A stretch of DNA of 32,185 nt from Streptomyces sp. GKU 895 (GTDB lineage: Bacteria > Actinomycetota > Actinomycetes > Streptomycetales > Streptomycetaceae). The position numbers and the translations under genes are program-made. The notes under the pieces were generated by a model. That model was not told where the DNA came from. It ran no database searches and saw nothing but the letters and a program-made list of their open reading frames with translations. This document shows positions 1-6,612 of the stretch, piece by piece; positions within the stretch are counted from its first letter, which is position 1, and each line of letters opens with the position of its first letter. Location of the stretch: the NCBI GenBank assembly GCA_002027195.1, contig MWJO01000100.1, positions 1 through 32,185 of the forward strand, read 5' to 3'.

Positions 1-6
1 GCCTGA

Positions 7-1173
7 TGGAGATGGAGCTGTCGACCGAGATCGAGGAGGGCGGTTTCCTGGTCGGCCGGGCCTTCCGGCGGGCCGACCGCCGAGCCGTTCCTCTGGTACG
101 GCTTCGTCCACGCGGCCGTCTACAACGCGGTCGTCGGGATCGAGGGCCGTTACGCCGAGTACAAGTGGGACGTACGAGGCCCCCGGCACGCCTCCTCCGA
201 GGCGGCCGCCGCCACGGCCGCGCGGCGGGTGCTGCTCACCTACTTCCCGGCGTCCAAGGTGCGCATCGAGCATGCGTACACCGCGTCCCTCGCCAAGATC
301 CCGGACGGAACGGCCCAGAAGCAGGGCATCCGGTTCGGGGAGCTGGCCGCCGAGCGGCTCATCGAGCTGCGCGAGGAGGACGGGCGCGGAGAGAGGGTGA
401 CCTTCGCCCCAGAGCCCGCCCCGGGTGTCTGGCGTCCCGCCCCGCCGACGTACAGCCCCGCCGTGAACGCCTGGCTGGGCAAGGTGCGGCCGATGCTGTC
501 CGACGACCCGGAGCAGTTCATGCCGGGTCCGCCGCCCGCTCTGACCTCGAAGCGCTACGCCCGCGACCTCGCCGAGACGAAGGCGATGGGCGGGAGGAGC
601 GGCAGCGCGCGGAGCGCGCGGCAGACCGAGACCGCGCTCTTCTTCTCGCACCCGCTGCCCCAGCAGCTCCAGGCCGGGTACCGCGACCACGTCACCCGGC
701 ACAAGCTCGACATCGTCGACGCCGCCCGGCTGTTCGCGGCGGCCAACACCGCCGCCGCCGACGCGACGATCACCACCTGGAACGCCAAGTTCACCTACGC
801 CCTCTGGCGCCCGATCCACGCGATCCGGCTCGCCGGCACCGACGGCAACCCGGCGACCGAGGCCGACCCCGACTGGACACCGCTGCTGAACACCCCGCCG
901 TACCCGGAGTACATCGGCGGGCACTGCGCCAACGACGGCGCCGTCATGGCCGTACTCGACCGGCTGACCGGCGGGGACATCGACCTGCGGCTGTCGTCGA
1001 CGCCGACCGGGACGACGCGGACGTACAAGAGGTCGGCCGACTTCCACCGGGACACGATCAACGCCCGCATCTGGAGCGGCATCCACTTCCGCACCGCCGA
1101 CGAGGTCGGCACCCGGATCGGCAGGGACATCGGCGACTGGGCGATGGACCACTACTTCCAGCCGCTGCGGTAG
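7..1173 (+). CDS. Vanadium-dependent haloperoxidase / PAP2-superfamily protein, 5' end missing or frameshifted
   Basis: Family resemblance is to the bacterial vanadium haloperoxidase-like branch of the PAP2 acid phosphatase superfamily. Recognisable blocks in order are WYGFVHAAVYNAVVG (from about base 96), WNAKFTYALWRPIHAIRL, the PYPEYIGGH segment carrying one active-site histidine, and WSGIHFRTADEVG carrying the second, near the C-terminus. The reading frame with these motifs has a stop at bases 4-6 and no ATG, GTG or TTG before GTG 229, although clear family sequence begins by about base 95. A start at 229 would remove conserved sequence, so either a frameshift lies in roughly the first 90 bases or the gene is a truncated remnant. 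Full-length relatives are usually somewhat over 400 residues. The substrate is unknown, and similar Streptomyces proteins are generally uncharacterised. It converges on the NERD gene with an 8-base gap. Family call good; integrity doubtful. Confidence 0.75.
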   Translation, partial: WRWSCRPRSRRAVSWSAGPSGGPTAEPFLWYGFVHAAVYNAVVGIEGRYAEYKWDVRGPRHASSEAAAATAARRVLLTYFPASKVRIEHAYTASLAKIPDGTAQKQGIRFGELAAERLIELREEDGRGERVTFAPEPAPGVWRPAPPTYSPAVNAWLGKVRPMLSDDPEQFMPGPPPALTSKRYARDLAETKAMGGRSGSARSARQTETALFFSHPLPQQLQAGYRDHVTRHKLDIVDAARLFAAANTAAADATITTWNAKFTYALWRPIHAIRLAGTDGNPATEADPDWTPLLNTPPYPEYIGGHCANDGAVMAVLDRLTGGDIDLRLSSTPTGTTRTYKRSADFHRDTINARIWSGIHFRTADEVGTRIGRDIGDWAMDHYFQPLR

Positions 1174-1181
1174 CCCGGTGG

Positions 1182-1985
1182 CTACACCCGCGTCCAGGTG
1201 TTCCGGTCCCGCGCCATCGCGTGCAGGGCCTCCACGTCCGCCGGTTTCAGCACCCCGCCGAGCCGGGCCAGGCTCTCCACCTCGGTGTCCGCGATGACGC
1301 GGACCTCTCGCGGCGGGGCGGTGATCCGTACGTCCGCCGGGCCGACGACGGCGAGGACCGGGTGGACCTCGGCGGTCAGCGCGTAGGAGGCGCGGTCGGC
1401 GTCGGCGCGGACGCGGCGCAGCAGCGGGCGGGGGTCGTGGCGGCCCAGGGCGACCATGGGGTCGGCGACCGTCACCCGCTGCTTGCGGGCGTGCAGGGTG
1501 TGGATCGCGAAGAGGCCGCCCGGGCCGATCGCCAGGTGGTGGACGCGGTCGCCGCCGGGGAGCGGGACCGAGTGCAGGGCGTGCCAGCCGGCGCCGTCGA
1601 GTCGGTCGAGGGCCTCGCCCACGGCCTGCTCCGCCAGCAGGGCCTTGCGGCGCGGGTCGGGGCGGAGCCGGTGCGGCGGCCCTGGGTCACGGTCGAGGGC
1701 GATCTGGAGGGCCTCGCCGGGGCGGTTGGGCGCCAGGTCGTCGTCCGGGTGGAGGGTGAGCCGGGCCAGTTCCGCGGGGGTCGGGACGGGAGGCGGCCCC
1801 ACCGCGACCGGGCCCGTCAGGAACGGGCCGAGCACCTCCAGGACGTCCTCCCTGCTCGCCTCGCTGAGCAGGTTCACCCGGGCCGCCTCCCTGTCGTACC
1901 AGGCGACGTTCCGCCCGTCCGTCAGGCACACGTAGAGCCGCTCCTGGCCGTGCCGCCAGGTCGGTATGACGCGCAGTCCGCTCAT
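1182..1985 (-). CDS. NERD (nuclease-related) domain protein
   Basis: A 267-residue protein with no signal peptide or membrane helix. From about residue 113 it has the NERD pattern: a helix with LLAEQAVGEALDRL, then a strand with WHALHSVPLPGGDRVHHLAIGPGGLFAIHTLH, corresponding to the family's D-h-h-h-h-G...G-h-h-h-I-x-x-K core. NERD domains are distantly related to Holliday-junction-resolvase-like nucleases, but most members have no shown activity. Here the usual lysine after the last core strand may be K150 or so in HARKQRVTV. The N-terminal 100 residues resemble nothing I know and include VAWYDREAARVNLLSEASREDVL. The ATG at 1985 follows a G-rich stretch GGGGGG nine bases upstream. It is transcribed away from the phosphatase gene. 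Role unknown; DNA or nucleic-acid processing is inferred from the fold only. Confidence 0.75.
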   Translation of the reverse strand: MSGLRVIPTWRHGQERLYVCLTDGRNVAWYDREAARVNLLSEASREDVLEVLGPFLTGPVAVGPPPVPTPAELARLTLHPDDDLAPNRPGEALQIALDRDPGPPHRLRPDPRRKALLAEQAVGEALDRLDGAGWHALHSVPLPGGDRVHHLAIGPGGLFAIHTLHARKQRVTVADPMVALGRHDPRPLLRRVRADADRASYALTAEVHPVLAVVGPADVRITAPPREVRVIADTEVESLARLGGVLKPADVEALHAMARDRNTWTRV

Positions 1986-2044
1986 GCACCATCACCCCCC
2001 GACCATGGGAACAGGCGGGGTGCTCCAGGGGCAAGAAGGCGGTT

Positions 2045-2059
2045 ACCTTTGGGGAAGGT
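2045..2059. promoter_or_regulatory. Small inverted repeat in the divergent NERD/phosphatase intergenic region
   Basis: ACCTT-TGGGG-AAGGT, perfect 5-base arms with a 5-base spacer, lies between the divergent starts at 1985 and 2099. The overlapping TACCTT also resembles a TAnnnT -10 element for the rightward gene, but I see no matching -35. It is a candidate operator only. Confidence 0.2.
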
Positions 2060-2098
2060 CGGCAGGGTGGTGGGGTGTGGGGAGTTGGGGAGGCGTTG

Positions 2099-2605
2099 TT
2101 GCGTACCCGCAGGAAACAGCCCGACGTACCGGCCCCGGACCGCCCCTGGAACGAGATCGTGCCCGGCCTGTGGATGGGCGGGCACGAGTTCAGGGGGCCC
2201 TCGGGGCAACGGGAGTTCGCCGTCGTACGGGACGAGTTCGACCTCGTCCAGACCCTGTTGAGGCTGCCGGGGCACGGGCCCGACCCCGGCGTGGAACATC
2301 ATGTGTGGCCGATACCCGACGGGCCCCTGGACGGGACCCAGCTCGCGGGCGTGATCCGGCTGGCACAGGCCGCGAGCGAGGCGATCGACGAGGGCCGCAA
2401 GGTCCTCGTCCGCTGTTATCACGGCTACAACCGCTCGGGGCTGGTCGTGGCGCACGCCCTGATCCGTGCCGGGCACTCCGCCGAGGAGGCGATCCGCACG
2501 ATCCGGGAACGCCGATCGCCCTGGGCGCTGCACAACGACCTGTTCGTCGACTACCTGCGGGCCGGACTGCCCACGGCACGGCTGCTGGAGGAGCTGGCCG
2601 AATGA
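2099..2605 (+). CDS. Dual-specificity / tyrosine-type protein phosphatase family protein
   Basis: A cytoplasmic protein of 168 residues from the chosen TTG. The signature loop V-R-C-Y-H-G-Y-N-R-S-G gives the CX5R phosphatase motif with nucleophile C106 and phosphate-binding R112. An upstream acidic loop, HHVWPIPDGPLD, is where the general-acid aspartate of the cysteine-phosphatase fold sits. The motif is followed by the usual helical segment GLVVAHALIRAGHSAEEAIRTIRERR. I chose TTG 2099 because GGGGAGG (2087-2093) is spaced five bases before it; an in-frame GTG at 2075 lacks a good ribosome site. The substrate could be phosphotyrosine, phosphoserine/threonine or a small phospho-compound. The gene is alone, divergent from the NERD gene. 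Confidence 0.8.
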   Translation: MRTRRKQPDVPAPDRPWNEIVPGLWMGGHEFRGPSGQREFAVVRDEFDLVQTLLRLPGHGPDPGVEHHVWPIPDGPLDGTQLAGVIRLAQAASEAIDEGRKVLVRCYHGYNRSGLVVAHALIRAGHSAEEAIRTIRERRSPWALHNDLFVDYLRAGLPTARLLEELAE

Positions 2606-2662
2606 CGCCCGTCCCGGACGGGTGCGCAAAAAGGACTTCCGTACGAATAAGGTGTACGGGCC

Positions 2663-2742
2663 GGTAGTCGTCCCGGAGACGGGTCGGCAGTCGTCCCGGG
2701 GAGGGGTCGGCGTCGTCCCGGAGACGGGCCGGCAGTCGTCCC
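2663..2742. repeat. Short tandem repeat, about 3.5 copies of a 22-23 bp unit
   Basis: Units start at 2663, 2686, 2709 and (partial) 2731. The shared core is GTCGTCCCGGAGACGGG with few changes; the second unit has GGGGAGGGG in place of GGAGACGGG. The array fills the 174-base gap between the phosphatase and the lipoprotein gene. Just upstream, CCCGTCC-C-GGACGGG (2609-2623) is an almost loopless palindrome made of the same words. It may be a slippage-generated spacer or a protein-binding array next to the lipoprotein promoter. Confidence 0.75.
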
Positions 2743-2779
2743 TCGCCGCCCAGTTCCCCCCGTCCGCCCCTGGAGCACA

Positions 2780-3478
2780 GTGCCACGCCCCGTCCGTACC
2801 GCCCTCGCCACCGCCCTGCTGCTGGCCACCGCCGCGGGCTGCGGTGACGCGGGCGGTCTCCAGACAGCGGGGTCCACCCCGACCGCGACCAGCCCGGCGA
2901 AGCTGTGGCCGCAGCTGACTCCGGCGTCGAGCCCCGCCTGGAACTACGACGACGGCGAGGCCGAGGTCATGAAGGGCATCGCCGTGCCCGGCGGCGACGT
3001 GCGCAAGGTGGACCCGGTGGCCGTGGTGAAGGCGGAGATCCGCCAGCACCCGGCCGACTACTCCGGCTCCAAGGCGACCTACCGCGAGACGACCCGGCGG
3101 ATGGCCTCATGCGGCCGGACGCCGGCGGACGGCCGGTGCCCGGTCCTCAAGGCGTACTACCGCGATCTCACCGGCGACGGCCACGCGGATCTGACGCTGG
3201 GCTTCCGGCTGCTGCCGGGCAACCAGACCGCCGTCCGCGTCTACACCGTCCAGGGCGGCCGGCTGGTGCAGGTCATGAGCAACGACGACGCGGTGAGCCA
3301 GGTCGAGCTGGCCGGGCACTCAGTGATCATCCACGCCCCGTCCGACCTCGCGGACTACGAGTACCGGTTCCAGTGGACCTGGGACCCGGACCAGCGCGTC
3401 TTTCTGCTCACCCACGACGAGATGCTGCACCTCGGCAAGGGGCCGAAGGCCTCCCCGTCCCCCTCGGCGACCCGCTGA
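2780..3478 (+). CDS. Secreted lipoprotein, CseA-like, coupled to a sensor kinase
   Basis: A 232-residue precursor. The N-terminus MPRPVRTALATALLLATAAGC is a lipoprotein signal peptide with lipobox A-A-G-C and lipidated C21. The mature part carries DPVAVVKAEI near residue 75 and RDLTGDGHADLTLGF near residue 130, an Asp-rich turn like those of FG-GAP/EF-type loops, then a beta-rich tail ending in a Ser/Pro-rich stretch. The layout resembles CseA, the lipoprotein that modulates the CseB/CseC envelope-stress system of S. coelicolor, but here no sigma factor or response regulator is adjacent. GTG 2780 is supported by TGGAG six bases upstream. Its TGA overlaps the kinase ATG (ATGA), which implies translational coupling. 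I infer that it regulates the kinase from outside the membrane. Confidence 0.8.
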   Translation: MPRPVRTALATALLLATAAGCGDAGGLQTAGSTPTATSPAKLWPQLTPASSPAWNYDDGEAEVMKGIAVPGGDVRKVDPVAVVKAEIRQHPADYSGSKATYRETTRRMASCGRTPADGRCPVLKAYYRDLTGDGHADLTLGFRLLPGNQTAVRVYTVQGGRLVQVMSNDDAVSQVELAGHSVIIHAPSDLADYEYRFQWTWDPDQRVFLLTHDEMLHLGKGPKASPSPSATR

Positions 3479-4767
3479 TGAGGCTCGCGCTCCCCCGGTG
3501 GACCGGCACGCTCGCCCTCAAGGCCCTCGCCTTCATCACCGTCATGTGCTGTGCGCTGGCCGCGCTGCTCGGCATCCTCGTGCATGTCTCGGTGACCGAT
3601 CAGACCGTCGGCCAGGCCCGTGACCTGGCGCTGTCCCGGCTGGCGGACGCGACCGAGGCGTACGAGGCCGGGGAAAGCCTGCTGCCGGGCGCTGGCGTCG
3701 ACCCGCCAGGGCTGCCCGCGTCGCTGCGGGCGCTGGCGGTGGCGGGCCACCGGGGCACGATGGTCGCCGATCACGAGGGGCGCCCCACGATGTGGGCGGC
3801 CGGTCCCGCCGACCACGACCGGGCCCTCGCCGTCGTCGTCGACTACTCCCAGCAGGCCCGCACGATCAACGCGCTCGACCGGGCCATCCTGTGGTCCTCG
3901 GCCCTCGCCATCGGGGCGACGCTCCTGGTGGGCGCGTTCGCGGTGACCCGGGTGACCCGGCGGCTGCACGCCACCGCGCGGGTGGCGCGCCGGATCAGCC
4001 GCGGTGACCTGGACGCGCGCGTCGACGATCCGCGCACGAAGGACCCGACGCGGCCGCAGGACGAGGTGGCCGCGGTGGCCGCCGCGCTGGACTCCATGGC
4101 GGCCTCCCTGCAGGGCAAGCTGCTGAGCGAGCAGCGGTTCACGGCCGACGTGGCGCACGAGTTGCGCACGCCGCTGACGGGGCTGCACGCGGCGGCGGAG
4201 CTGCTGCCGCCGGGGCGGCCGACGGAGCTGGTGCGGGACCGGGTGGCCGCGCTGCGGACGCTGACGGAGGATCTGCTGGAGATCTCGCGTCTGGACACCG
4301 GGCGGGAGCGGCTGGATCTGGACGCGGTGTCGCTCGGGGCGCTGGCGGAGCGGGTGGTGCGGGCGTCGGGGACCGACACGGAGGTCAGGGTCGTGCACAG
4401 CGTCGTCGTGGAGACCGACCGGCGGCGCCTCGAGCGGGTGGTGGGGAACCTGGTGGCCAACGCGCACCGGCATGGGCGGGCGCCGGTGTCGCTGACCGTG
4501 GACGGGCCGACGGTGACGGTGCGGGACCACGGGGACGGGTATCCGGAGTATCTGGTCGAGCACGGGCCCCAGCGGTTCCGGACGGAGGGGGGATCGAAGG
4601 GGCACGGGCTGGGGTTGACGATCGCGGTCGGCAGGCGGAGGTGCTGGGGGCGGAGCTGTCGTTCCGGAACGCCGCGGACGGAGGAGCGGTCGCCGTACTC
4701 ACTCTGCGCGGCACCCCGCGCCCCTGACGGCCCAGTCAGAAAGGCGGCGCCGAACCACCCCTCCTAA
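3478..4767 (+). CDS. Orphan sensor histidine kinase with an apparent 3' frameshift
   Basis: Domains in order: membrane helix about residues 13-37, extracytoplasmic loop of about 100 residues, second helix about 138-158, HAMP, a HisKA box VAHELRTPL with H227, N box NLVANAHRHG with N328, G1 DHGDGYP, and G2 GHGLGLTI at 375-382. After G2 the open frame runs into a low-complexity Arg/Cys/Pro tail and stops at 4767. Restoring one C after about 4632 changes the frame so that the text reads GQAEVLGAELSFRNAADGG, then AVAVLTLRG, the normal end of the ATPase domain, stopping at 4725-4727. The true gene therefore probably ends at 4727, and a one-base deletion has replaced its last strands. No response regulator is adjacent; the partner is the overlapping lipoprotein gene. 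Whether the truncated ATPase domain still works is unclear. Confidence 0.85.
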   Translation: MRLALPRWTGTLALKALAFITVMCCALAALLGILVHVSVTDQTVGQARDLALSRLADATEAYEAGESLLPGAGVDPPGLPASLRALAVAGHRGTMVADHEGRPTMWAAGPADHDRALAVVVDYSQQARTINALDRAILWSSALAIGATLLVGAFAVTRVTRRLHATARVARRISRGDLDARVDDPRTKDPTRPQDEVAAVAAALDSMAASLQGKLLSEQRFTADVAHELRTPLTGLHAAAELLPPGRPTELVRDRVAALRTLTEDLLEISRLDTGRERLDLDAVSLGALAERVVRASGTDTEVRVVHSVVVETDRRRLERVVGNLVANAHRHGRAPVSLTVDGPTVTVRDHGDGYPEYLVEHGPQRFRTEGGSKGHGLGLTIAVGRRRCWGRSCRSGTPRTEERSPYSLCAAPRAPDGPVRKAAPNHPS

Positions 4768-4803
4768 TGTGGCGATTAGTCAAGTTCGCCCCCTTCGTGG
4801 AGG
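4764..4803 (+). promoter_or_regulatory. 5' region of the SH3 gene: inverted repeat and ribosome site
   Basis: CTAAT-GTGGCG-ATTAG (4764-4779) is a perfect 5-base inverted repeat in an otherwise GC-rich region and includes TAATGT, a possible -10. GTGGAGG at 4796-4802 is a strong ribosome site for the ATG at 4811. I see no convincing -35. Confidence 0.3.
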
Positions 4804-4810
4804 TTCGCTC

Positions 4811-5197
4811 ATGTCCCTGCGCTCCCGTCTCTCCATATCCCTCGCCGCCGGCGCCCTGCTCGCCGCCGCTGCCGCCGTGCCCGCCGTCGCGAACGACGAC
4901 TGGGACGGCGAACGCGGCGACTGGGGGCAAGGGCAGGGGCAGCAGCACCAGCAGCACAACCCGCGCCTGTACAAAGGCGTGGTCACGGCGAGCTCGCTGA
5001 ATCTGCGCAGCGCGCCGAACCGCGGGTCGCAGATCATCCGGACCGCGCACCGGGGCGAGATCGTCTCGATCTTCTGCAAGACGCCCGGCCAGACCATCAA
5101 CGGCAACCCGCTCTGGTACCTCCTCACGGACGGCACCTGGGCGTGGGGCGCGGCCCGGTACATCGACAACATCGGGGCGGCGCCACGCTGGTGCTAG
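4811..5197 (+). CDS. Small secreted protein with a bacterial SH3 domain
   Basis: A 128-residue precursor. The signal peptide is MSLRSRLSISLAAGALLAA followed by AAAVPAVA, with likely cleavage after A27. A short Gly/Gln/His-rich linker (about residues 38-50) follows, then an SH3b domain from about residue 57: VTASSLNLRSAPNRGSQII, a central HRGEIVSIFCKTPG, and WYLLTDGTWAWGAARYIDNIG. The two cysteines (C84 or so and the last residue) could form a disulfide. Bacterial SH3 domains usually bind cell-wall peptides, and the next two genes make peptidoglycan, so wall binding is a reasonable inference. ATG 4811 was chosen over an in-frame ATG at 4769 because of the GTGGAGG site and because the signal peptide then starts properly. 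Confidence 0.85.
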   Translation: MSLRSRLSISLAAGALLAAAAAVPAVANDDWDGERGDWGQGQGQQHQQHNPRLYKGVVTASSLNLRSAPNRGSQIIRTAHRGEIVSIFCKTPGQTINGNPLWYLLTDGTWAWGAARYIDNIGAAPRWC

Positions 5198-5204
5198 GAA
5201 GACC

Positions 5205-5250
5205 AGGGAGATTGCGAAGACAAGTCTCCCTATTTGGGTAGGTTCCGGAC
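5205..5250 (+). promoter_or_regulatory. Probable promoter of the SEDS-PBP operon, apparently leaderless
   Basis: TAGGTT at 5239-5244 matches the Streptomyces -10 consensus and sits six bases before the ATG at 5251, with no good ribosome site, as expected for a leaderless start. No clear -35 is seen at the normal distance. Instead AGGGAGA (5205-5211) and TCTCCCT (5225-5231) form a 7-base inverted repeat around that position, which could be an operator or the terminator of the SH3 gene. Confidence 0.45.
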
Positions 5251-6612
5251 ATGACGAAGGCCGGAATCACCGTGGTGCGAGCGGATCCCCCCGCTCCCGC
5301 CGTCCGCCTCCCCCGGCGCCGGGGCATCGAACTCGCCCTCATCGTGGTCGCCGTACTGCTCTCCGTGTACGGCTACTGCGCGGTCGGCCTGGCCCGACAC
5401 GGCACCGTCCCGCCCGGCGCCGCCGGTTACGGCGCCGGGCTCGGCGTGCTCGCGCTGGTCGCGCATCTCGCGGTGCGCTACCGGGCGCCGTACGCCGACC
5501 CGCTTTTGCTGCCGATCGGCGTGCTGCTCAACGGACTCGGTCTGGTCCTCATCTACCGGCTCGACCTGGAGACCCCGGGCGACCGGGCGGCGCCCACCCA
5601 ACTCGTGTGGTCCACGGTCGGCGTGGCGCTGTTCATCGTCACCGCGCTGTTCCTGCGCGACTTCCGGGTGCTCCAGCGGTACTCCTACGTGTGCGTCGCC
5701 GCGGCCCTGGCGCTGCTCGTCCTGCCCATCGCCTTCCCGGCCGTGAACGGGGCCCGGATCTGGATCCGGATCGCCGGGTTCTCCATCCAGCCGGGCGAGT
5801 TCGCGAAGGTGCTCCTCGCGGTCTTCTTCGCCGCCTATCTCGCCGCCAACCGCAACGCGCTCGCCTTTGCCGGGCGCCGGATCTGGCGGCTCCAGCTGCC
5901 GACCGGGCGGGTGCTCGGGCCGATCGTGGCGATCTGGCTGCTGAGTGTGGTGGTGCTGGTCCTGGAGCGGGACCTCGGGACGTCGCTGCTGTTCTTCGGG
6001 CTGTTCGTGGTGCTGCTGTACGTCGCCACCGGGCGGACCGGATGGATCGCGGTGGGGCTGCTGCTGGCCTCGCTGGGCGCGGTCGCGGTCGGTTGGCTGG
6101 AGCCGCATGTGCACAGCAGGGTGCAGGACTGGCTGCATCCCTTCGCCACCATCGAGGCCGGCCAGGGCCCCAACCAGCTGTCGCAGTCGCTGTTCGCGTT
6201 CGCCGCGGGCGGCACCATGGGCACCGGGCTCGGGCTCGGGCACTCGATCCTCATCGGCTTCGCCGCCAAGTCGGACTTCATCCTGGCGACGGCCGGCGAG
6301 GAGCTGGGACTGGCCGGACTGTCGGCGATCTTCCTGCTGTACGGGCTGCTCGTGGAGCGCGGCTACCGGGCCGGGCTGTCGTTGCGTGACCCCTTCGGGC
6401 GGTTGCTGGCGGTCGGGCTCGCGTCGATCGTCGCCCTGCAGGTGTTCGTCATCGCGGGCGGTGTGACCGGGCTGATCCCGCTGACCGGCATGGCGATGCC
6501 GTTCCTGGCGCAGGGCGGCTCGTCGGTGGTGACCAACTGGGCGATCGTGGCCCTGCTGATCCGGGTGAGCGACTGCGCGCGCAGCCAGTACGACGGGGAG
6601 GTCGCCGCATGA
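5251..6612 (+). CDS. SEDS-family peptidoglycan polymerase (FtsW/RodA/SpoVE type)
   Basis: A 453-residue polytopic membrane protein with roughly ten to twelve hydrophobic helices. Family landmarks include NGARIWIRIAGFSIQPGEFAKV, corresponding to the conserved G-x-R-W-I...QPSE-x-K block, ERDLGTSLL, a large loop with VQDWLHPFATIEAGQGPNQLSQSLFAFAAGG, and the C-terminal TGLIPLTGMAMPFLAQGGSSVV. SEDS proteins are glycan-strand polymerases that use lipid II and work with a class B transpeptidase. The next gene is exactly such a partner, and the two overlap by ATGA at 6609-6612. Because Streptomyces also has the canonical FtsW and RodA elsewhere, this is probably an accessory pair, perhaps for sporulation or envelope stress; that role is inference. 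Confidence 0.92.
   Translation: MTKAGITVVRADPPAPAVRLPRRRGIELALIVVAVLLSVYGYCAVGLARHGTVPPGAAGYGAGLGVLALVAHLAVRYRAPYADPLLLPIGVLLNGLGLVLIYRLDLETPGDRAAPTQLVWSTVGVALFIVTALFLRDFRVLQRYSYVCVAAALALLVLPIAFPAVNGARIWIRIAGFSIQPGEFAKVLLAVFFAAYLAANRNALAFAGRRIWRLQLPTGRVLGPIVAIWLLSVVVLVLERDLGTSLLFFGLFVVLLYVATGRTGWIAVGLLLASLGAVAVGWLEPHVHSRVQDWLHPFATIEAGQGPNQLSQSLFAFAAGGTMGTGLGLGHSILIGFAAKSDFILATAGEELGLAGLSAIFLLYGLLVERGYRAGLSLRDPFGRLLAVGLASIVALQVFVIAGGVTGLIPLTGMAMPFLAQGGSSVVTNWAIVALLIRVSDCARSQYDGEVAA

Noticed and set aside
6..2261. Open frame of 751 codons on the plus strand
   Set aside because: Arg/Gly/Pro-rich shadow running across the haloperoxidase, NERD and phosphatase genes; no domains. Only its first 20 codons are of interest.
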